Source: Botrimarina hoheduenensis (lineage in GTDB: Bacteria; Planctomycetota; Planctomycetia; Pirellulales; Lacipirellulaceae). Taken from it: 64,000 nucleotides of DNA. Where the stretch lies: contig NZ_SJPH01000004.1 in the NCBI RefSeq assembly GCF_007859815.1, forward strand, positions 62,001 to 126,000, in the 5' to 3' direction. Of this stretch, positions 44,816 through 54,108 are shown piece by piece. The position numbers and the translations under genes were made by a program. The notes under the pieces are model-generated. The model did no database searches. It was not told the origin of the DNA and saw only the letters and a program-made list of their open reading frames with translations. The stretch's first letter is position 1. Each line of letters begins with the position of its first letter.

Positions 44816-45292
44816 ATGTCTCGCAACGCCTTTCGCCTGGACGCCGTCGAGCGCTTTCGCAAGTCGCAACGCGATGACGCGCGCCGTCAACTCGGCGAAG
44901 CCTTGCGAGCGGCCAACGTTCTCGAACAACAACAAGCCGATTTGCAACGCGAGATCGTAGCCGCCGGGGCTGCCCGACACCCCGAGATCGGTGCCGTGAT
45001 CGATACCGCAAAACTGCTTGCCGCAGGGCGTTACGACCTGGTGCTGCGTGCTCGTTCCCAAGCGCTCGTGGAGAATCTGCAGAAAATCGAACAAGAGATC
45101 AACCGTCGGCGTGAGCGGGTCGCCAACGCCGAGCGCGACGTGCGGGCGATGGAACAGCTCCGCGCACGGACTCTCGCCCGTCAGCAACAAGAGCAACAGC
45201 GGCGCGAGAATCGCGAAGCCGATGAGTTCGCCCTACGCGGTCGCCGCCAGCGGATGATGAACGACGATGCCCCCTTGCTGCCACTGAATTAG
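44816..45292 (+). CDS. fliJ: Flagellar FliJ-like coiled-coil protein
   Basis: Coiled-coil central stalk of the export ATPase, 158 residues, almost entirely helical and rich in Arg, Gln and Glu (FRKSQRDDARRQLGEALRAA; KIEQEINRRRERVANAERDV). Sequence conservation of FliJ is always low; the fliI-fliJ order, length and two-helix pattern support the call. The C-terminus has a basic FALRGRRQRMM stretch. Confidence 0.85.
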   Translation: MSRNAFRLDAVERFRKSQRDDARRQLGEALRAANVLEQQQADLQREIVAAGAARHPEIGAVIDTAKLLAAGRYDLVLRARSQALVENLQKIEQEINRRRERVANAERDVRAMEQLRARTLARQQQEQQRRENREADEFALRGRRQRMMNDDAPLLPLN

Positions 45293-45354
45293 GCCGACGC
45301 TTTTATTAACTGAACCCTGCTTCGTTTACCAGCTAACCAAATCTACCGAGTCCG

Positions 45355-46056
45355 ATGCGTTTACTCCTAGCCCTAATCGGATACGCCTCAACCGCCACGG
45401 TGATCGCTGCCGTGCTGGGGGTGGGATACTTGTGGCAGGCTGACCAACTCAACGATGAGAAGGTCTTCCGGATGGTCGCATTGATGCACGGGGTGGATCT
45501 CGATTCGGTAGGAGACACGCAGGAAGAGGTCACGCAGACGACGCCCTCTGAGCAGCCCTCGATCGACGAAGTGAACCGCATGCATCAGCTGGCGCTGCGG
45601 GATTACGAAGTTCGACAGAACGTTCTGCAACGCGGTTCGAGTGAATTTCAGTACCTGCTCGATCGCCTGGTCGCCGAACGAACGCGCTACGACGATATGG
45701 CGCAAGAGCTAAACGAACGGATCCAACAAGAGAAAGACCTGCTGCAGAAAGAAAGTGTGCAGCGGGTCATCAAGGTTCTCAAGTCGGTCAAAGCGGCCGA
45801 GGGCAAGGACCTGCTCTTGAAGTTCCTGCCAGAGGGAGCCAATGCCCAGGCCCGCCAAGAAGGCAAGGATCAGGTCATCCGCCTGCTTAACGCACTCCCT
45901 GCTGACACAACCCAGGCGATTCTCAAGAAGTTCAAGAGCCCCGAGGAGCTGGAGGTTCTGCACGAGCTGCTCGACGAGATGCTCGACGGGGGAGCGCCCC
46001 AACGGGTGCTCGATCAAACCCTCGAACAGCTCAGCAAACGTCAGTTAGAGAACTAA
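45355..46056 (+). CDS. MotE-like flagellar membrane coiled-coil protein
   Basis: Protein of 233 residues with one N-terminal transmembrane helix (LIGYASTATVIAAVLGVGYL), a long periplasmic coiled-coil (about 80-150, LDRLVAERTRYDDMAQELNE) and a helical C-domain (LPADTTQAILKKFKSPEELE) like the MgtE N-domain fold seen in MotE proteins. A gene of this type often sits between fliJ and fliK; MotE in other bacteria chaperones MotC or affects the stator. Assignment is by layout and position. Confidence 0.65.
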   Translation: MRLLLALIGYASTATVIAAVLGVGYLWQADQLNDEKVFRMVALMHGVDLDSVGDTQEEVTQTTPSEQPSIDEVNRMHQLALRDYEVRQNVLQRGSSEFQYLLDRLVAERTRYDDMAQELNERIQQEKDLLQKESVQRVIKVLKSVKAAEGKDLLLKFLPEGANAQARQEGKDQVIRLLNALPADTTQAILKKFKSPEELEVLHELLDEMLDGGAPQRVLDQTLEQLSKRQLEN

Positions 46057-46088
46057 TCGCCGCTAGCCCGCGGCACGAGGAAAGCGCT

Positions 46089-47546
46089 ATGAGCCAACTC
46101 ACGCCCTCCACATCGTTGCTCGCCCTGACGGCACCTCCGGTGTCCCCTGCGCGCACAACGGAAGCCAACTCCGATGCGTTCGGCGATGAGTTGCGGAGCG
46201 CCACCGGGGGTGAATCCACGGCCAGATCAGAAAGCGGTCGCGCGTCGGAGCGATCGGATAAAAAATCTAAAGACAAGCCAACCGAGGCCAGCACCAGCGA
46301 TCAAGCGGCCGATCAGCCCGCTCCAACCAGCGCGTCCAACGAAAGCACGGAAGAGACCGCGGCGACCGAAGAGACCGACGAAGCAGCCGACACGCCGGTA
46401 TCCGACACGCAAGCCGTCGCCGCAGCCACAACGCTCATCACAACCGAAATCGCTGCTGTCGAAGAGTCGGCAACCAGCCCTTCTGACGCTTTGTTGGACG
46501 GTGCCGCTGCCGACTCGGCAGGTTCGGCAAGCGCAGCCTCTGCCGACACCGATCTTCCCTTGCCGTCATCGGGTCCCTCGGTGCCGACCGCGCAGCAGGG
46601 GGAAGAACTCGCTGAACCCCGCCCGGCTCCAACCGCCGTAGCGGCATCGGTCACGGAAGTTCTACCCGCCGACAAAGCCCTCGATACGGCTCCCGTGGCA
46701 GAAGTAGCCGCCGTGGGGGTGGCCGTGGCCCCGGCGAACGATAACGAGTCGCCGACCAAAGAGACGCCTCCACAAGGCGCTACTTCGCAAGACACGGTCG
46801 GCCCCGAAAGCGCCGTCCCGATCAGCCGTTCAGGAGAGAATAGCAACCAATCCGCTGAGGAGCGTTCGGCGGACCTGCCGCAAGAGTCTGAACAACAACC
46901 CGCGGAGACTCCTCCAAAAGAGATCGCGAAGACGGCAGCTGCCGAATCGTCCGATCGTGCTAACGGTACAAGCGGATCCGCAAAAGCACCGATCGAGAGT
47001 TCCGCACCACCGATCACCGTTGCGAACGTATCGCGTGCTAGCACGGCGGCTGCCGAAGCGCCGCGCGGGGGAGAGCCCCGCGCGGAAACGCCGAATGTCG
47101 ATCCGGCCCGCTTCGTCACACGCGTGGCGCGCGCTTTTGATCTTGCGCAAGAGCGTGGCGGTGGGCCGATCCAGTTGCGGCTCAGCCCGCCCGAACTCGG
47201 GTCCATCCAGCTGCGGATCGAGGTTGCCGACGGCGTGATGACCGCCTCCATCGAAACCGAGAACCATGCCGCGCGCAACGCTCTCCTCGAGAACCTACCC
47301 CAGCTGCGTGAACGGCTCGCCGAGCAAGACATCCGCCTCGAGAAGTTCGACGTCGATGTCCGCGATCAAGGCCGTCAGCCCGATCTGCCCAACCAACGCG
47401 ATCGAGAGCCGCAGAACGACAACGGCAGCGGGCGTTCACAACCAAGAGAACGCCCGGCACCGCCCCACGGTGCCGCAGAAACCGGCGTCAATGCCTTACC
47501 GATCACCATCCGCTTTGACAACGACCGCATCAACGTTGTCGCCTGA
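46089..47546 (+). CDS. fliK: Flagellar hook-length control protein FliK
   Basis: Secreted molecular ruler of 485 residues. The first 330 residues are Ala/Thr/Ser/Glu/Pro-rich and disordered, as expected of the ruler region. The C-terminal switch domain (about 345-420) has the Flg_hook signature IQLRLSPPELGSIQLRIEV and ENLPQLRERLAEQDIRLEKF. A Gln/Asp-rich tail follows. It precedes flgD and flgE, whose hook it would measure. Confidence 0.93.
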   Translation: MSQLTPSTSLLALTAPPVSPARTTEANSDAFGDELRSATGGESTARSESGRASERSDKKSKDKPTEASTSDQAADQPAPTSASNESTEETAATEETDEAADTPVSDTQAVAAATTLITTEIAAVEESATSPSDALLDGAAADSAGSASAASADTDLPLPSSGPSVPTAQQGEELAEPRPAPTAVAASVTEVLPADKALDTAPVAEVAAVGVAVAPANDNESPTKETPPQGATSQDTVGPESAVPISRSGENSNQSAEERSADLPQESEQQPAETPPKEIAKTAAAESSDRANGTSGSAKAPIESSAPPITVANVSRASTAAAEAPRGGEPRAETPNVDPARFVTRVARAFDLAQERGGGPIQLRLSPPELGSIQLRIEVADGVMTASIETENHAARNALLENLPQLRERLAEQDIRLEKFDVDVRDQGRQPDLPNQRDREPQNDNGSGRSQPRERPAPPHGAAETGVNALPITIRFDNDRINVVA

Positions 47547-47584
47547 AACCAGCGCCTTTCCGCCTTACGAAGGACCACGCCAAG

Positions 47585-48340
47585 ATGGCACGGATCAACG
47601 ACACCACCGCCGCAGCGAGCGCTTCAACGCCCACGGCTAATTCGGTCCAGAATCTTGATCTCGATGTTTTCCTCAAGATCATGCTTCAGGAACTACAGAA
47701 TCAAGACCCGCTCGATCCGATGGACAACGCCCAGTTGCTTCAGCAGTTGTCCCAGATCCGCGAGATCAGCTCGAACGACAAGCTGACCGGCACACTGGAT
47801 TCGGTGCTGCTAGGCCAGAACGTGGCGACCGCTACGGGGCTGATCGGAACCGAGGTCGAGGGCATCACCGATAGCGGGCAGCGAGCCAGCGGGCCGGTCC
47901 AAAGAGTAACAATCAACGACGGGCAACCGGTTCTCGACCTCGCCGTCGCCACCCGCGCCAAAGCGGGCGACACCGAGGGGCAGATCGACACGGGGCGCTA
48001 CACCTACGAGGTCGTCTGGGAGACCGATGACGCCGTCTTTAGCGTCCAGACTCAGGTCGATACGGCTGAACTGGGCGAAGATTTTGAAGGCTCGATCCGG
48101 GTCGAGAACCTACCCGAGACCAGCGTCTCCAAGCGAGTCTATCGCACCGATAAGAGCGGCTCCGGCGAGCAGCGTCTGGTGGGCGTCCTCGCGAGCGGCT
48201 CTTCAACCACCTTCACAGACACACTGGCTGATAACCAACGGCAAGCCGAGGTGCTAACTGGATCGCGACAGGTGCTGCAGTTTGCCAGCGCGGTGAAAGT
48301 CAAGCTCTCGAACATCAATCAAGTCCGCACGCTGCAATAA
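47585..48340 (+). CDS. flgD: Flagellar hook cap protein FlgD
   Basis: Hook-assembly scaffold of 251 residues. The family N-terminal motif is LDVFLKIMLQELQNQDPLDP with DNAQLLQQLSQIREI. The C-terminal half is beta-rich and somewhat longer than the E. coli protein, with a Tudor/FnIII-like region (DTGRYTYEVVWETDDAVFSV). It precedes flgE by 108 bp containing a small hairpin. Confidence 0.93.
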   Translation: MARINDTTAAASASTPTANSVQNLDLDVFLKIMLQELQNQDPLDPMDNAQLLQQLSQIREISSNDKLTGTLDSVLLGQNVATATGLIGTEVEGITDSGQRASGPVQRVTINDGQPVLDLAVATRAKAGDTEGQIDTGRYTYEVVWETDDAVFSVQTQVDTAELGEDFEGSIRVENLPETSVSKRVYRTDKSGSGEQRLVGVLASGSSTTFTDTLADNQRQAEVLTGSRQVLQFASAVKVKLSNINQVRTLQ

Positions 48341-48378
48341 GAACACGCGGCAACACAGCGGCTCCGCGGGACGGGGCC

Positions 48379-48402
48379 ACGCGTCGGGGGGGCCTGACGC
48401 GT
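48379..48402 (+). promoter_or_regulatory. Hairpin in the flgD-flgE spacer
   Basis: ACGCGTC (48379-48385) and GACGCGT (48396-48402) form a 7-bp stem with a G-rich 10-base loop, 47 bases before the flgE start. There is no T-run. It may act as an mRNA processing or attenuation point that lets flgE, made in many copies, be expressed apart from flgD. A Shine-Dalgarno-like GGGAG follows at 48435-48439. Confidence 0.4.
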
Positions 48403-48448
48403 CTGCAAGAATACAAGCCAAAAGCCTTCGAAACGGGAGTGAATTAAG

Positions 48449-50914
48449 ATGGGTCTTCAATCTGCGATGACGACTGCCCTTACCGGGCTGCAAGCCGCCG
48501 AGACCTCGATCGACGTTATCGGCAACAACATCGCCAACTCGAACACAGTGGGGTTCAAGGGCTCGGACGTGATCTTCGCGACCCAGTTCTTGCAGACCCA
48601 GTCGATCGGCTCGGCCCCGAGCAGCTCGTCGGGCGGTACGAATCCACGCCAGATTGGTCTGGGTGTGAAGGTCGCTCAGATCAGCCCCGACTTTTCCCAG
48701 GGCACCATCGAGATCAGCTCCAATCCGCTCGACCTGGCCATCCAAGGGGACGGGTTCCTCGTGGTGCAAGGCTCGCAAGGCGAGCGATTGTTCACCCGCA
48801 ACGGGCAGCTCTCGCTCAACTCGATCAACGAGGTTGTCACCTCGACCGGTAACCGCTTGCTCGGCTACGGAGTCAACGATCGGTACGAGTTGCAGACCGC
48901 TACCGTGCAGCCGATAACGATCCCCCTCGGGGCGCAGCGTGTTGCACAATCCACCAGCGAAGCGCGGTTTGCTGGCGTGCTCAATCCGGAAGTCGAAGCG
49001 GCCTCAACTCCCGCGGTCGTCACCTCCGAAGTGCTGGGCGACTCTACGGTCGCCTTCCCCAGCGATACGGATGTCGCGGGGGTCGGTGTTGCCTTGCGCG
49101 AAGCGCCCGCGGCGGGTACCGCCGCGGAGAACACCAGCGCCACTACTACGCTCGGCGCCGGCACCTACCGGTACCGGGTCGCCTTCCGTGACGGCGACGG
49201 CAACATCAGCAGCGCCTCGACCGAGTGGTCAGCCACGATCGGTGCGACCTCATCGATCGACATCTCCGGCTTGCTACCAGCCGGGTCTACCTTCCCCGAG
49301 TGGGTGCTCTACCGCACCGAGGCTAACGGCTCCGATTTCTTTCAGCAGGGCATCTATTCGACCGCTGCAACACTCCCCATCAACGATGCGGTGGGCGACG
49401 TCGCTTTGGCTGCCAATCCGGCTCTCGACACACGCGCAGTGGATAATGGCACGTACAACTACTACGTGACCTACTACAACTCGACAAACGGGGTCGAATC
49501 GCGGCCTTCAGATCAGATCTCGGGCGCGGCGGTCTCGACCGAAGGGAGCAGCATCCGGCTAGACCTATCGGTGCTTGATCCCCCGCCCACAGGATCGGGC
49601 TTCAACCAGGTGCGGATCTACCGGAACGCTTCGGGCGATACCTCGACCTACTACCTCGTTGATTCGGTGACCGCGGCCACCAGCACCGTGCCGATGGCGG
49701 CCTACATCGACAAGTCACCCAGCAGTGATTTGCTCACGGCAAGCACCGAGCTCGACTTCGATGGCCCCCGTGCCGGCAGCGGGACGGCGCTCGTGAATCT
49801 CCAGTCACGCAACGGCGACACGTACGACAACCCCTTTGATCTGGGAACCGCCACGAGCGGCGTGCTGCGCTTCGGCGGTGAACAGGGCGGTTCGCTGCTC
49901 GAACCACTCGAGCTGACGATCGACAACTCGACAACGGTCCAAACCCTTATGGACTTCATGAGCGACGCGCTCGGACTCCAGCAGGCGTCAAACGTGAGCG
50001 ACTTTCCGCTACCCTCAGGAGGCGGGTCGATCTCGATCAGCAACGGACAGCTGGTCGTCACCAGCAACTACGGTGAACAGAGCGCTGTCGATATCCCGTT
50101 GACCGCTTTTCGACTCACCCCCGACGGCGCTTCGGCTCCTGACCCGGTGAACGTCGCGTTTTCGCAGACGCAGGCCGCGAACGGTCCGGGCACGACCACC
50201 GAGTTCTTGGTGTACGACTCGCTCGGATCGCCGCTGACCGTGCGGATCAACACCGTGCTGGAATCAAAGAACGCCAATAGCACGACCTACCGGTGGTATG
50301 CGAGCAGCGGCGACAGCGCCCCCACGCCCCCCGATCAGTCAACCGTCGTAGGTAACGGCGTCATGGTGTTCGATAACCGGGGAGACCTGATCAGCGCTCC
50401 GAGCGCGCGGATCAGCGTGTTTCGCGAGTTATCGGCGAGTGAGTCGCCGCTGGAGATCGATCTGAATCTCGATTCGGTAACCTCGCTGGCTGAAACCGAC
50501 GCCGCGGGCAATCCCACCAGCAGCTTCAACATGACCAGCCAAGACGGCTTTCCGCCGGGCGTTCTGACCGACTTTATCATCACCGAGAGTGGTGGCATCC
50601 TTGGTCAGTTCTCAAACGGCACGCAACGCACGCTGGGGCAGGTGGTGATGGCCCGTTTCGCGAATGCCCAGGGCCTGCGTCAAATCGGCGACAGCTTGTT
50701 TGCGCAAAGCGTCAACTCGGGCGAAGCCCTGATTGGCGACCCCGGTGCCGACGGTCTGGGAAGCCTGACCGCCGGAGCCGTCGAGCTCTCCAATAGCGAC
50801 ATCGGCCAGGACCTGGTCGAGATGATCCTGGCCCAGACACAGTACCAGGCCGGTTCTCGGGTTATCTCGGCCGCGCAGGAACTGCTGGACGAGCTCTTGG
50901 CCCTGCAGCGATGA
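48449..50914 (+). CDS. flgE: Flagellar hook protein FlgE with two inserted fibronectin-like domains
   Basis: Hook subunit of 821 residues, about twice the enteric length. The N-terminal rod-hook motif is ETSIDVIGNNIANSNTVGFK and the C-terminal one DLVEMILAQTQYQAGSRVIS. The D1 motif is NPLDLAIQGDGFLVV. The extra mass lies at about 190-440 and contains two similar beta-domains: LGAGTYRYRVAFRDGDGNIS with a WVLYRT strand, and VDNGTYNYYVTYYNSTNGV with a VRIYRN strand. Both resemble fibronectin type III repeats and would decorate the outside of the hook. The later FlgE D2-type region (YDSLGSPLTVRI) is normal. Confidence 0.9.
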   Translation: MGLQSAMTTALTGLQAAETSIDVIGNNIANSNTVGFKGSDVIFATQFLQTQSIGSAPSSSSGGTNPRQIGLGVKVAQISPDFSQGTIEISSNPLDLAIQGDGFLVVQGSQGERLFTRNGQLSLNSINEVVTSTGNRLLGYGVNDRYELQTATVQPITIPLGAQRVAQSTSEARFAGVLNPEVEAASTPAVVTSEVLGDSTVAFPSDTDVAGVGVALREAPAAGTAAENTSATTTLGAGTYRYRVAFRDGDGNISSASTEWSATIGATSSIDISGLLPAGSTFPEWVLYRTEANGSDFFQQGIYSTAATLPINDAVGDVALAANPALDTRAVDNGTYNYYVTYYNSTNGVESRPSDQISGAAVSTEGSSIRLDLSVLDPPPTGSGFNQVRIYRNASGDTSTYYLVDSVTAATSTVPMAAYIDKSPSSDLLTASTELDFDGPRAGSGTALVNLQSRNGDTYDNPFDLGTATSGVLRFGGEQGGSLLEPLELTIDNSTTVQTLMDFMSDALGLQQASNVSDFPLPSGGGSISISNGQLVVTSNYGEQSAVDIPLTAFRLTPDGASAPDPVNVAFSQTQAANGPGTTTEFLVYDSLGSPLTVRINTVLESKNANSTTYRWYASSGDSAPTPPDQSTVVGNGVMVFDNRGDLISAPSARISVFRELSASESPLEIDLNLDSVTSLAETDAAGNPTSSFNMTSQDGFPPGVLTDFIITESGGILGQFSNGTQRTLGQVVMARFANAQGLRQIGDSLFAQSVNSGEALIGDPGADGLGSLTAGAVELSNSDIGQDLVEMILAQTQYQAGSRVISAAQELLDELLALQR

Positions 50915-51013
50915 GTCGCGGCAAATCGTCCGGCAGCGCCACCGCCGTAAGCTAAGGTTCCGCGGGCCGAGCGTGCGCCACCGCGTCCGCTGACGGTCGT
51001 AAGGCTTGTAACG

Positions 51014-51241
51014 ATGATCCGACTCAATCGACTCGACGGCGAGAGCTTCCTGCTCAATGCAGAGCTGATCAAGTACGTCGAGTCGCGGCCGGACACGTTT
51101 ATCACGCTGACAACAGGTGACCGCATTGTCGTTTCGCAACCGCCGGACGAAGTGCTTCGCTTGACGCTTGAGTACCACCAGACCAAATCGCTGCTGCCCC
51201 CCGCAGCACGTCGTCCAACGCAACCGGAACCCCACGCGTAG
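51014..51241 (+). CDS. flbD: FlbD/SwrD family flagellar protein
   Basis: Small cytoplasmic protein of 75 residues. The whole N-terminal part fits the family: MIRLNRLDGESFLLNAELI, KYVESRPDTFITLTTGDRIV and EVLRLTLEYHQ. In Bacillus the homologue SwrD raises flagellar torque, and the gene commonly stands between flgE and motA or fliL. It ends six bases before motA, consistent with a stator-related role. Confidence 0.88.
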   Translation: MIRLNRLDGESFLLNAELIKYVESRPDTFITLTTGDRIVVSQPPDEVLRLTLEYHQTKSLLPPAARRPTQPEPHA

Positions 51242-51247
51242 CCCGTC

Positions 51248-52018
51248 ATGGACATCGCCACCGTCGTCGGCGTTGTAGTCGCCATTGCGCTGATTCTCGC
51301 GTCCATTGTCGTGGGCGGCGGAAGTTTCGTGGCATTCATTGACGCCCCCTCGATGATGGTCGTTATTGGTGGTGCCATCGCAGCGACGCTCATCTCGTTT
51401 CCGCTGCCCAATTTTTTGGGCATCTTTGGCGTGTCGATGAAGGTCGTTTTCTGGAAATTAGACTCGGTTCCCGAACTGATCAAACAGATCGTGAACCTCG
51501 CTGAGACCGCTCGCAAAGACGGCCTGCTGGCACTCGAGAGCCGTGTTTCAGAAGTCGAGAACGACTTTATCAAGCTCGGCATCCAGATGGCGATCGACGG
51601 CACACGCCCCGAAGTGATGGAGGACATCCTCCGCACCGAGATCGACGCCGTCGCCACACGCCACCGTGACGGCAAAGCCCTGCTGGACTGCATGGGGCGC
51701 TTTGCCCCGGCCTTCGGCATGATCGGCACGCTGATGGGACTGATCATCATGCTGGGCGATATGAGCGATCCCTCGAAGATCGGTGCCGGCATGGCGGTCG
51801 CGCTGCTGACCACGTTGTACGGTGCGATCGCGTCCAACGTGGTCTTCCTGCCCTTCGCCGAAAAACTGGGCTACACCAACAAACAAGAGCTGCTGGCGAT
51901 GGACATCGTGCTGCGGGGCATCATGGCGATCCAGGCCGGCGAGAACCCGCGCGTTATCGAACAGAAGCTCTACACGTTTGTGCCCCCCAAGGCGCGTGTC
52001 GCGGAAGAAGCCGCTTAA
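51248..52018 (+). CDS. motA: Flagellar stator protein MotA
   Basis: Ion-channel stator subunit of 256 residues with four transmembrane helices (near 3-22, 33-51, 150-172 and 180-203). The cytoplasmic torque residues are kept: Arg and Glu eight residues apart in ARKDGLLALE, equivalent to E. coli R90 and E98. The helix 3 segment FAPAFGMIGTLMGLIIML carries the conserved Pro. It is followed by motB 93 bp later. Confidence 0.94.
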   Translation: MDIATVVGVVVAIALILASIVVGGGSFVAFIDAPSMMVVIGGAIAATLISFPLPNFLGIFGVSMKVVFWKLDSVPELIKQIVNLAETARKDGLLALESRVSEVENDFIKLGIQMAIDGTRPEVMEDILRTEIDAVATRHRDGKALLDCMGRFAPAFGMIGTLMGLIIMLGDMSDPSKIGAGMAVALLTTLYGAIASNVVFLPFAEKLGYTNKQELLAMDIVLRGIMAIQAGENPRVIEQKLYTFVPPKARVAEEAA

Positions 52019-52111
52019 CGGTAAACAAACCGTTCGTTTGGTGGCACCGCAAGCCGCCTGATCACTAGCGAAGTTCCTGAACCACTTTCTCCCCTAACCG
52101 CGAGTCACAAG

Positions 52112-52813
52112 ATGGACGACGACGAAGGCGGTGGAGGAGATATCCCCGAGTGGATCGTCACGTTTGGCGACATGATGTCGTTGCTGCTAACGTTCTTCAT
52201 CATGCTGGTCTCCATGAGCGAGATCAAAGAAGAAGAACAGTATCAGGCGATGCTCGCGTCCATGCGGCGGCAGTTTGGGCACGAGGCCTCACTCGCCTCG
52301 ATGATCCCGGGCCAATCACCGCCCATGAACTCATCGATGCAGTCCATTGCCAGCATGGGCCGCGCCAAACGTAAAGATATTGTCCGCGGCGGCAACAAAG
52401 TGAAGTCCGTCACGGGCGAAGACAACCTCGTGCGGACCATCCGTCCCGGACAAGACACCACCGTTGGCGGCGTCATTTTCTTTGACGAAGACAGCGCCGA
52501 ACTCGACTCCGAGGCGCGTGACCGCCTCCAAGAGATCGCCGCGCAAGTCGCCGGCAAACCGCAGAAGATCGAGATCCGCGGCCACTCGACCCGCAAGCCG
52601 ACCGACGGCTTCGACCACTGGAGCCTCGCCTACCAACGCTGCCGCGTGACACTCGACTTCCTGGTCGAGGCGGGGATCGAGCCCAAGCGGATCCGGCTGG
52701 GATCGGCCGGCATGTACGAGCCCCTCGACAAGCGAACCGCCGAATCGAGCCGCAAACGCAACGCCCGGGTCGAGGTCCTCATGTGGGACGAGCCGGTCGA
52801 TCTCACGAATTGA
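52112..52813 (+). CDS. motB: Flagellar stator protein MotB
   Basis: Stator subunit that anchors MotA to peptidoglycan, 233 residues. The single helix carries the ion-binding Asp in WIVTFGDMMSLLLTFFIML. The plug and linker region (about 45-105) is followed by an OmpA-like peptidoglycan-binding domain with IEIRGHSTRKP and RIRLGSAGMYEP. Whether protons or sodium drive it cannot be read from these motifs. Confidence 0.94.
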   Translation: MDDDEGGGGDIPEWIVTFGDMMSLLLTFFIMLVSMSEIKEEEQYQAMLASMRRQFGHEASLASMIPGQSPPMNSSMQSIASMGRAKRKDIVRGGNKVKSVTGEDNLVRTIRPGQDTTVGGVIFFDEDSAELDSEARDRLQEIAAQVAGKPQKIEIRGHSTRKPTDGFDHWSLAYQRCRVTLDFLVEAGIEPKRIRLGSAGMYEPLDKRTAESSRKRNARVEVLMWDEPVDLTN

Positions 52814-52881
52814 CCTCTTTTTTAACTTCTTCGAATCCCCCCACCTAAGCCAGCGTCGCCCGCCCCAACCGGAAGTCAAGC

Positions 52882-53436
52882 ATGTCCGAAACCACCCCCC
52901 CCGACACCAAGCCAAGAGGCCCCGGCATGATGGGTCTTATCAAGGCCGCGGTCATTGTCGCCGTTTTGGTGGTCGTGGAGATTGTCGCCGCGGCCATGTT
53001 GATCCCTTCGGCAGAAGATACCGAAACGCTGGCGCGCGATCTGGCCCGTGCTAGCAAGGGCGAAGATTTGGCAGCGAACAGCGACAAGGACGCCGCGACA
53101 CTTGCCGAAGGGGAAGCCACCAGCGAAGTCGAACTCGGCTCGTTCAACATCACCCGCTTCGACCCGGAAAACGATACCACGCTGAATATCGATTTCACCG
53201 TTTTCGGCGTCGTGCTAGCAGCCGAACAGGTCGAATTTCAGGAAGCCTTCGCGGCGCATACCAGCCGTATCCAAGAACAGATCGTGATGACGATGCACGG
53301 TGCCCAGACAAGCGACCTCTCAACGGCCGGCTTGGGGTTGATCAAGCGGCAAATAGTTGAGAAGACGAACCGTGCGGTCGGCAAGCCGCTGTTGCGCGAG
53401 GTCGTGTTCACCAAGATCAACTTCGTGCAACGCTAG
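52882..53436 (+). CDS. fliL: Flagellar basal body-associated protein FliL
   Basis: Stator-supporting membrane protein of 184 residues. The N-terminal helix is AAVIVAVLVVVEIVAAAMLI and the periplasmic C-domain contains LGSFNITRFDPENDTTLNID and the closing LREVVFTKINFVQR. It lies between motB and fliN. In the common fliL-fliM-fliN order fliM would come next, but here only 45 bp separate fliL from fliN. Confidence 0.9.
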   Translation: MSETTPPDTKPRGPGMMGLIKAAVIVAVLVVVEIVAAAMLIPSAEDTETLARDLARASKGEDLAANSDKDAATLAEGEATSEVELGSFNITRFDPENDTTLNIDFTVFGVVLAAEQVEFQEAFAAHTSRIQEQIVMTMHGAQTSDLSTAGLGLIKRQIVEKTNRAVGKPLLREVVFTKINFVQR

Positions 53437-53481
53437 CAACGTGGCGTTATCGCTCTCCCTTGCAAGCCAGGATGGCCCAAG

Positions 53482-54108
53482 ATGTCCGACGGATCGGACC
53501 AAGTTGATCAAGATGAAATCGAGAAGCTCCTCGCGATGTCGCGAGGCGGGACCGACAGTGCGCCGGCTGAGGCCCCCAAGCCATCGGCAAGTGGCGGTTC
53601 GGCCGGAGATGATCATTCCTTGCAACAGGATGAGATCGAAGCCTTGATGGGCGGGGGTAGCACGGCCACCGCCACCAGCACCGCCGCCAGCCCCGTCGCC
53701 GCTGCCGTGACCGAGGCTTCAGGCAACGATATCGAACTCTTGCTGGATCGGGCCGAACAGGCGATCGCCTCGATCGATAGCCCAATCAATGATCTGCCCG
53801 AAGGGGTCGCCCCCTTCCGGCTGGAAACCTTTGGCGGCAGCATTGCCAACGAAGACGGGGCCACTCTCGACTTGGTGCGAGACGTGCAACTCGACCTGCG
53901 GATCGAGTTGGGCCGAACCCGCATGCCGCTGGAAGACGTCCTGCGCCTGCGTCGTGAGGCGGTCGTGGCGCTCGACAAGCTAGCGGGCGATCCCGTCGAT
54001 GTATACGCAAACGGTCGGCTGATCGCTCGTGGCGAGGTGCTGGTTCTCAACGACAACTTCTGCGTGCGGGTCACCGAGTTGATCGTTGGCGACGCCGCGG
54101 TTGCCTAG
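53482..54108 (+). CDS. fliN: Flagellar switch protein FliN with two FliM-like N-terminal peptides
   Basis: C-ring protein of 208 residues. The C-terminal SpoA domain (about 125-205) is typical Fli[21 protein letters not shown] and [19 protein letters not shown]. The N-terminal half is unusual. Residues 8-18 ([11 protein letters not shown]) and 47-57 ([11 protein letters not shown]) each resemble the FliM/FliY CheY-docking peptide (LSQDEIDALL), separated by a flexible Ala/Ser/Pro region. No FliM or second SpoA domain is present in the protein or nearby. It may receive CheY-P directly, in the manner of FliY. Confidence 0.92.
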   Translation: MSDGSDQVDQDEIEKLLAMSRGGTDSAPAEAPKPSASGGSAGDDHSLQQDEIEALMGGGSTATATSTAASPVAAAVTEASGNDIELLLDRAEQAIASIDSPINDLPEGVAPFRLETFGGSIANEDGATLDLVRDVQLDLRIELGRTRMPLEDVLRLRREAVVALDKLAGDPVDVYANGRLIARGEVLVLNDNFCVRVTELIVGDAAVA

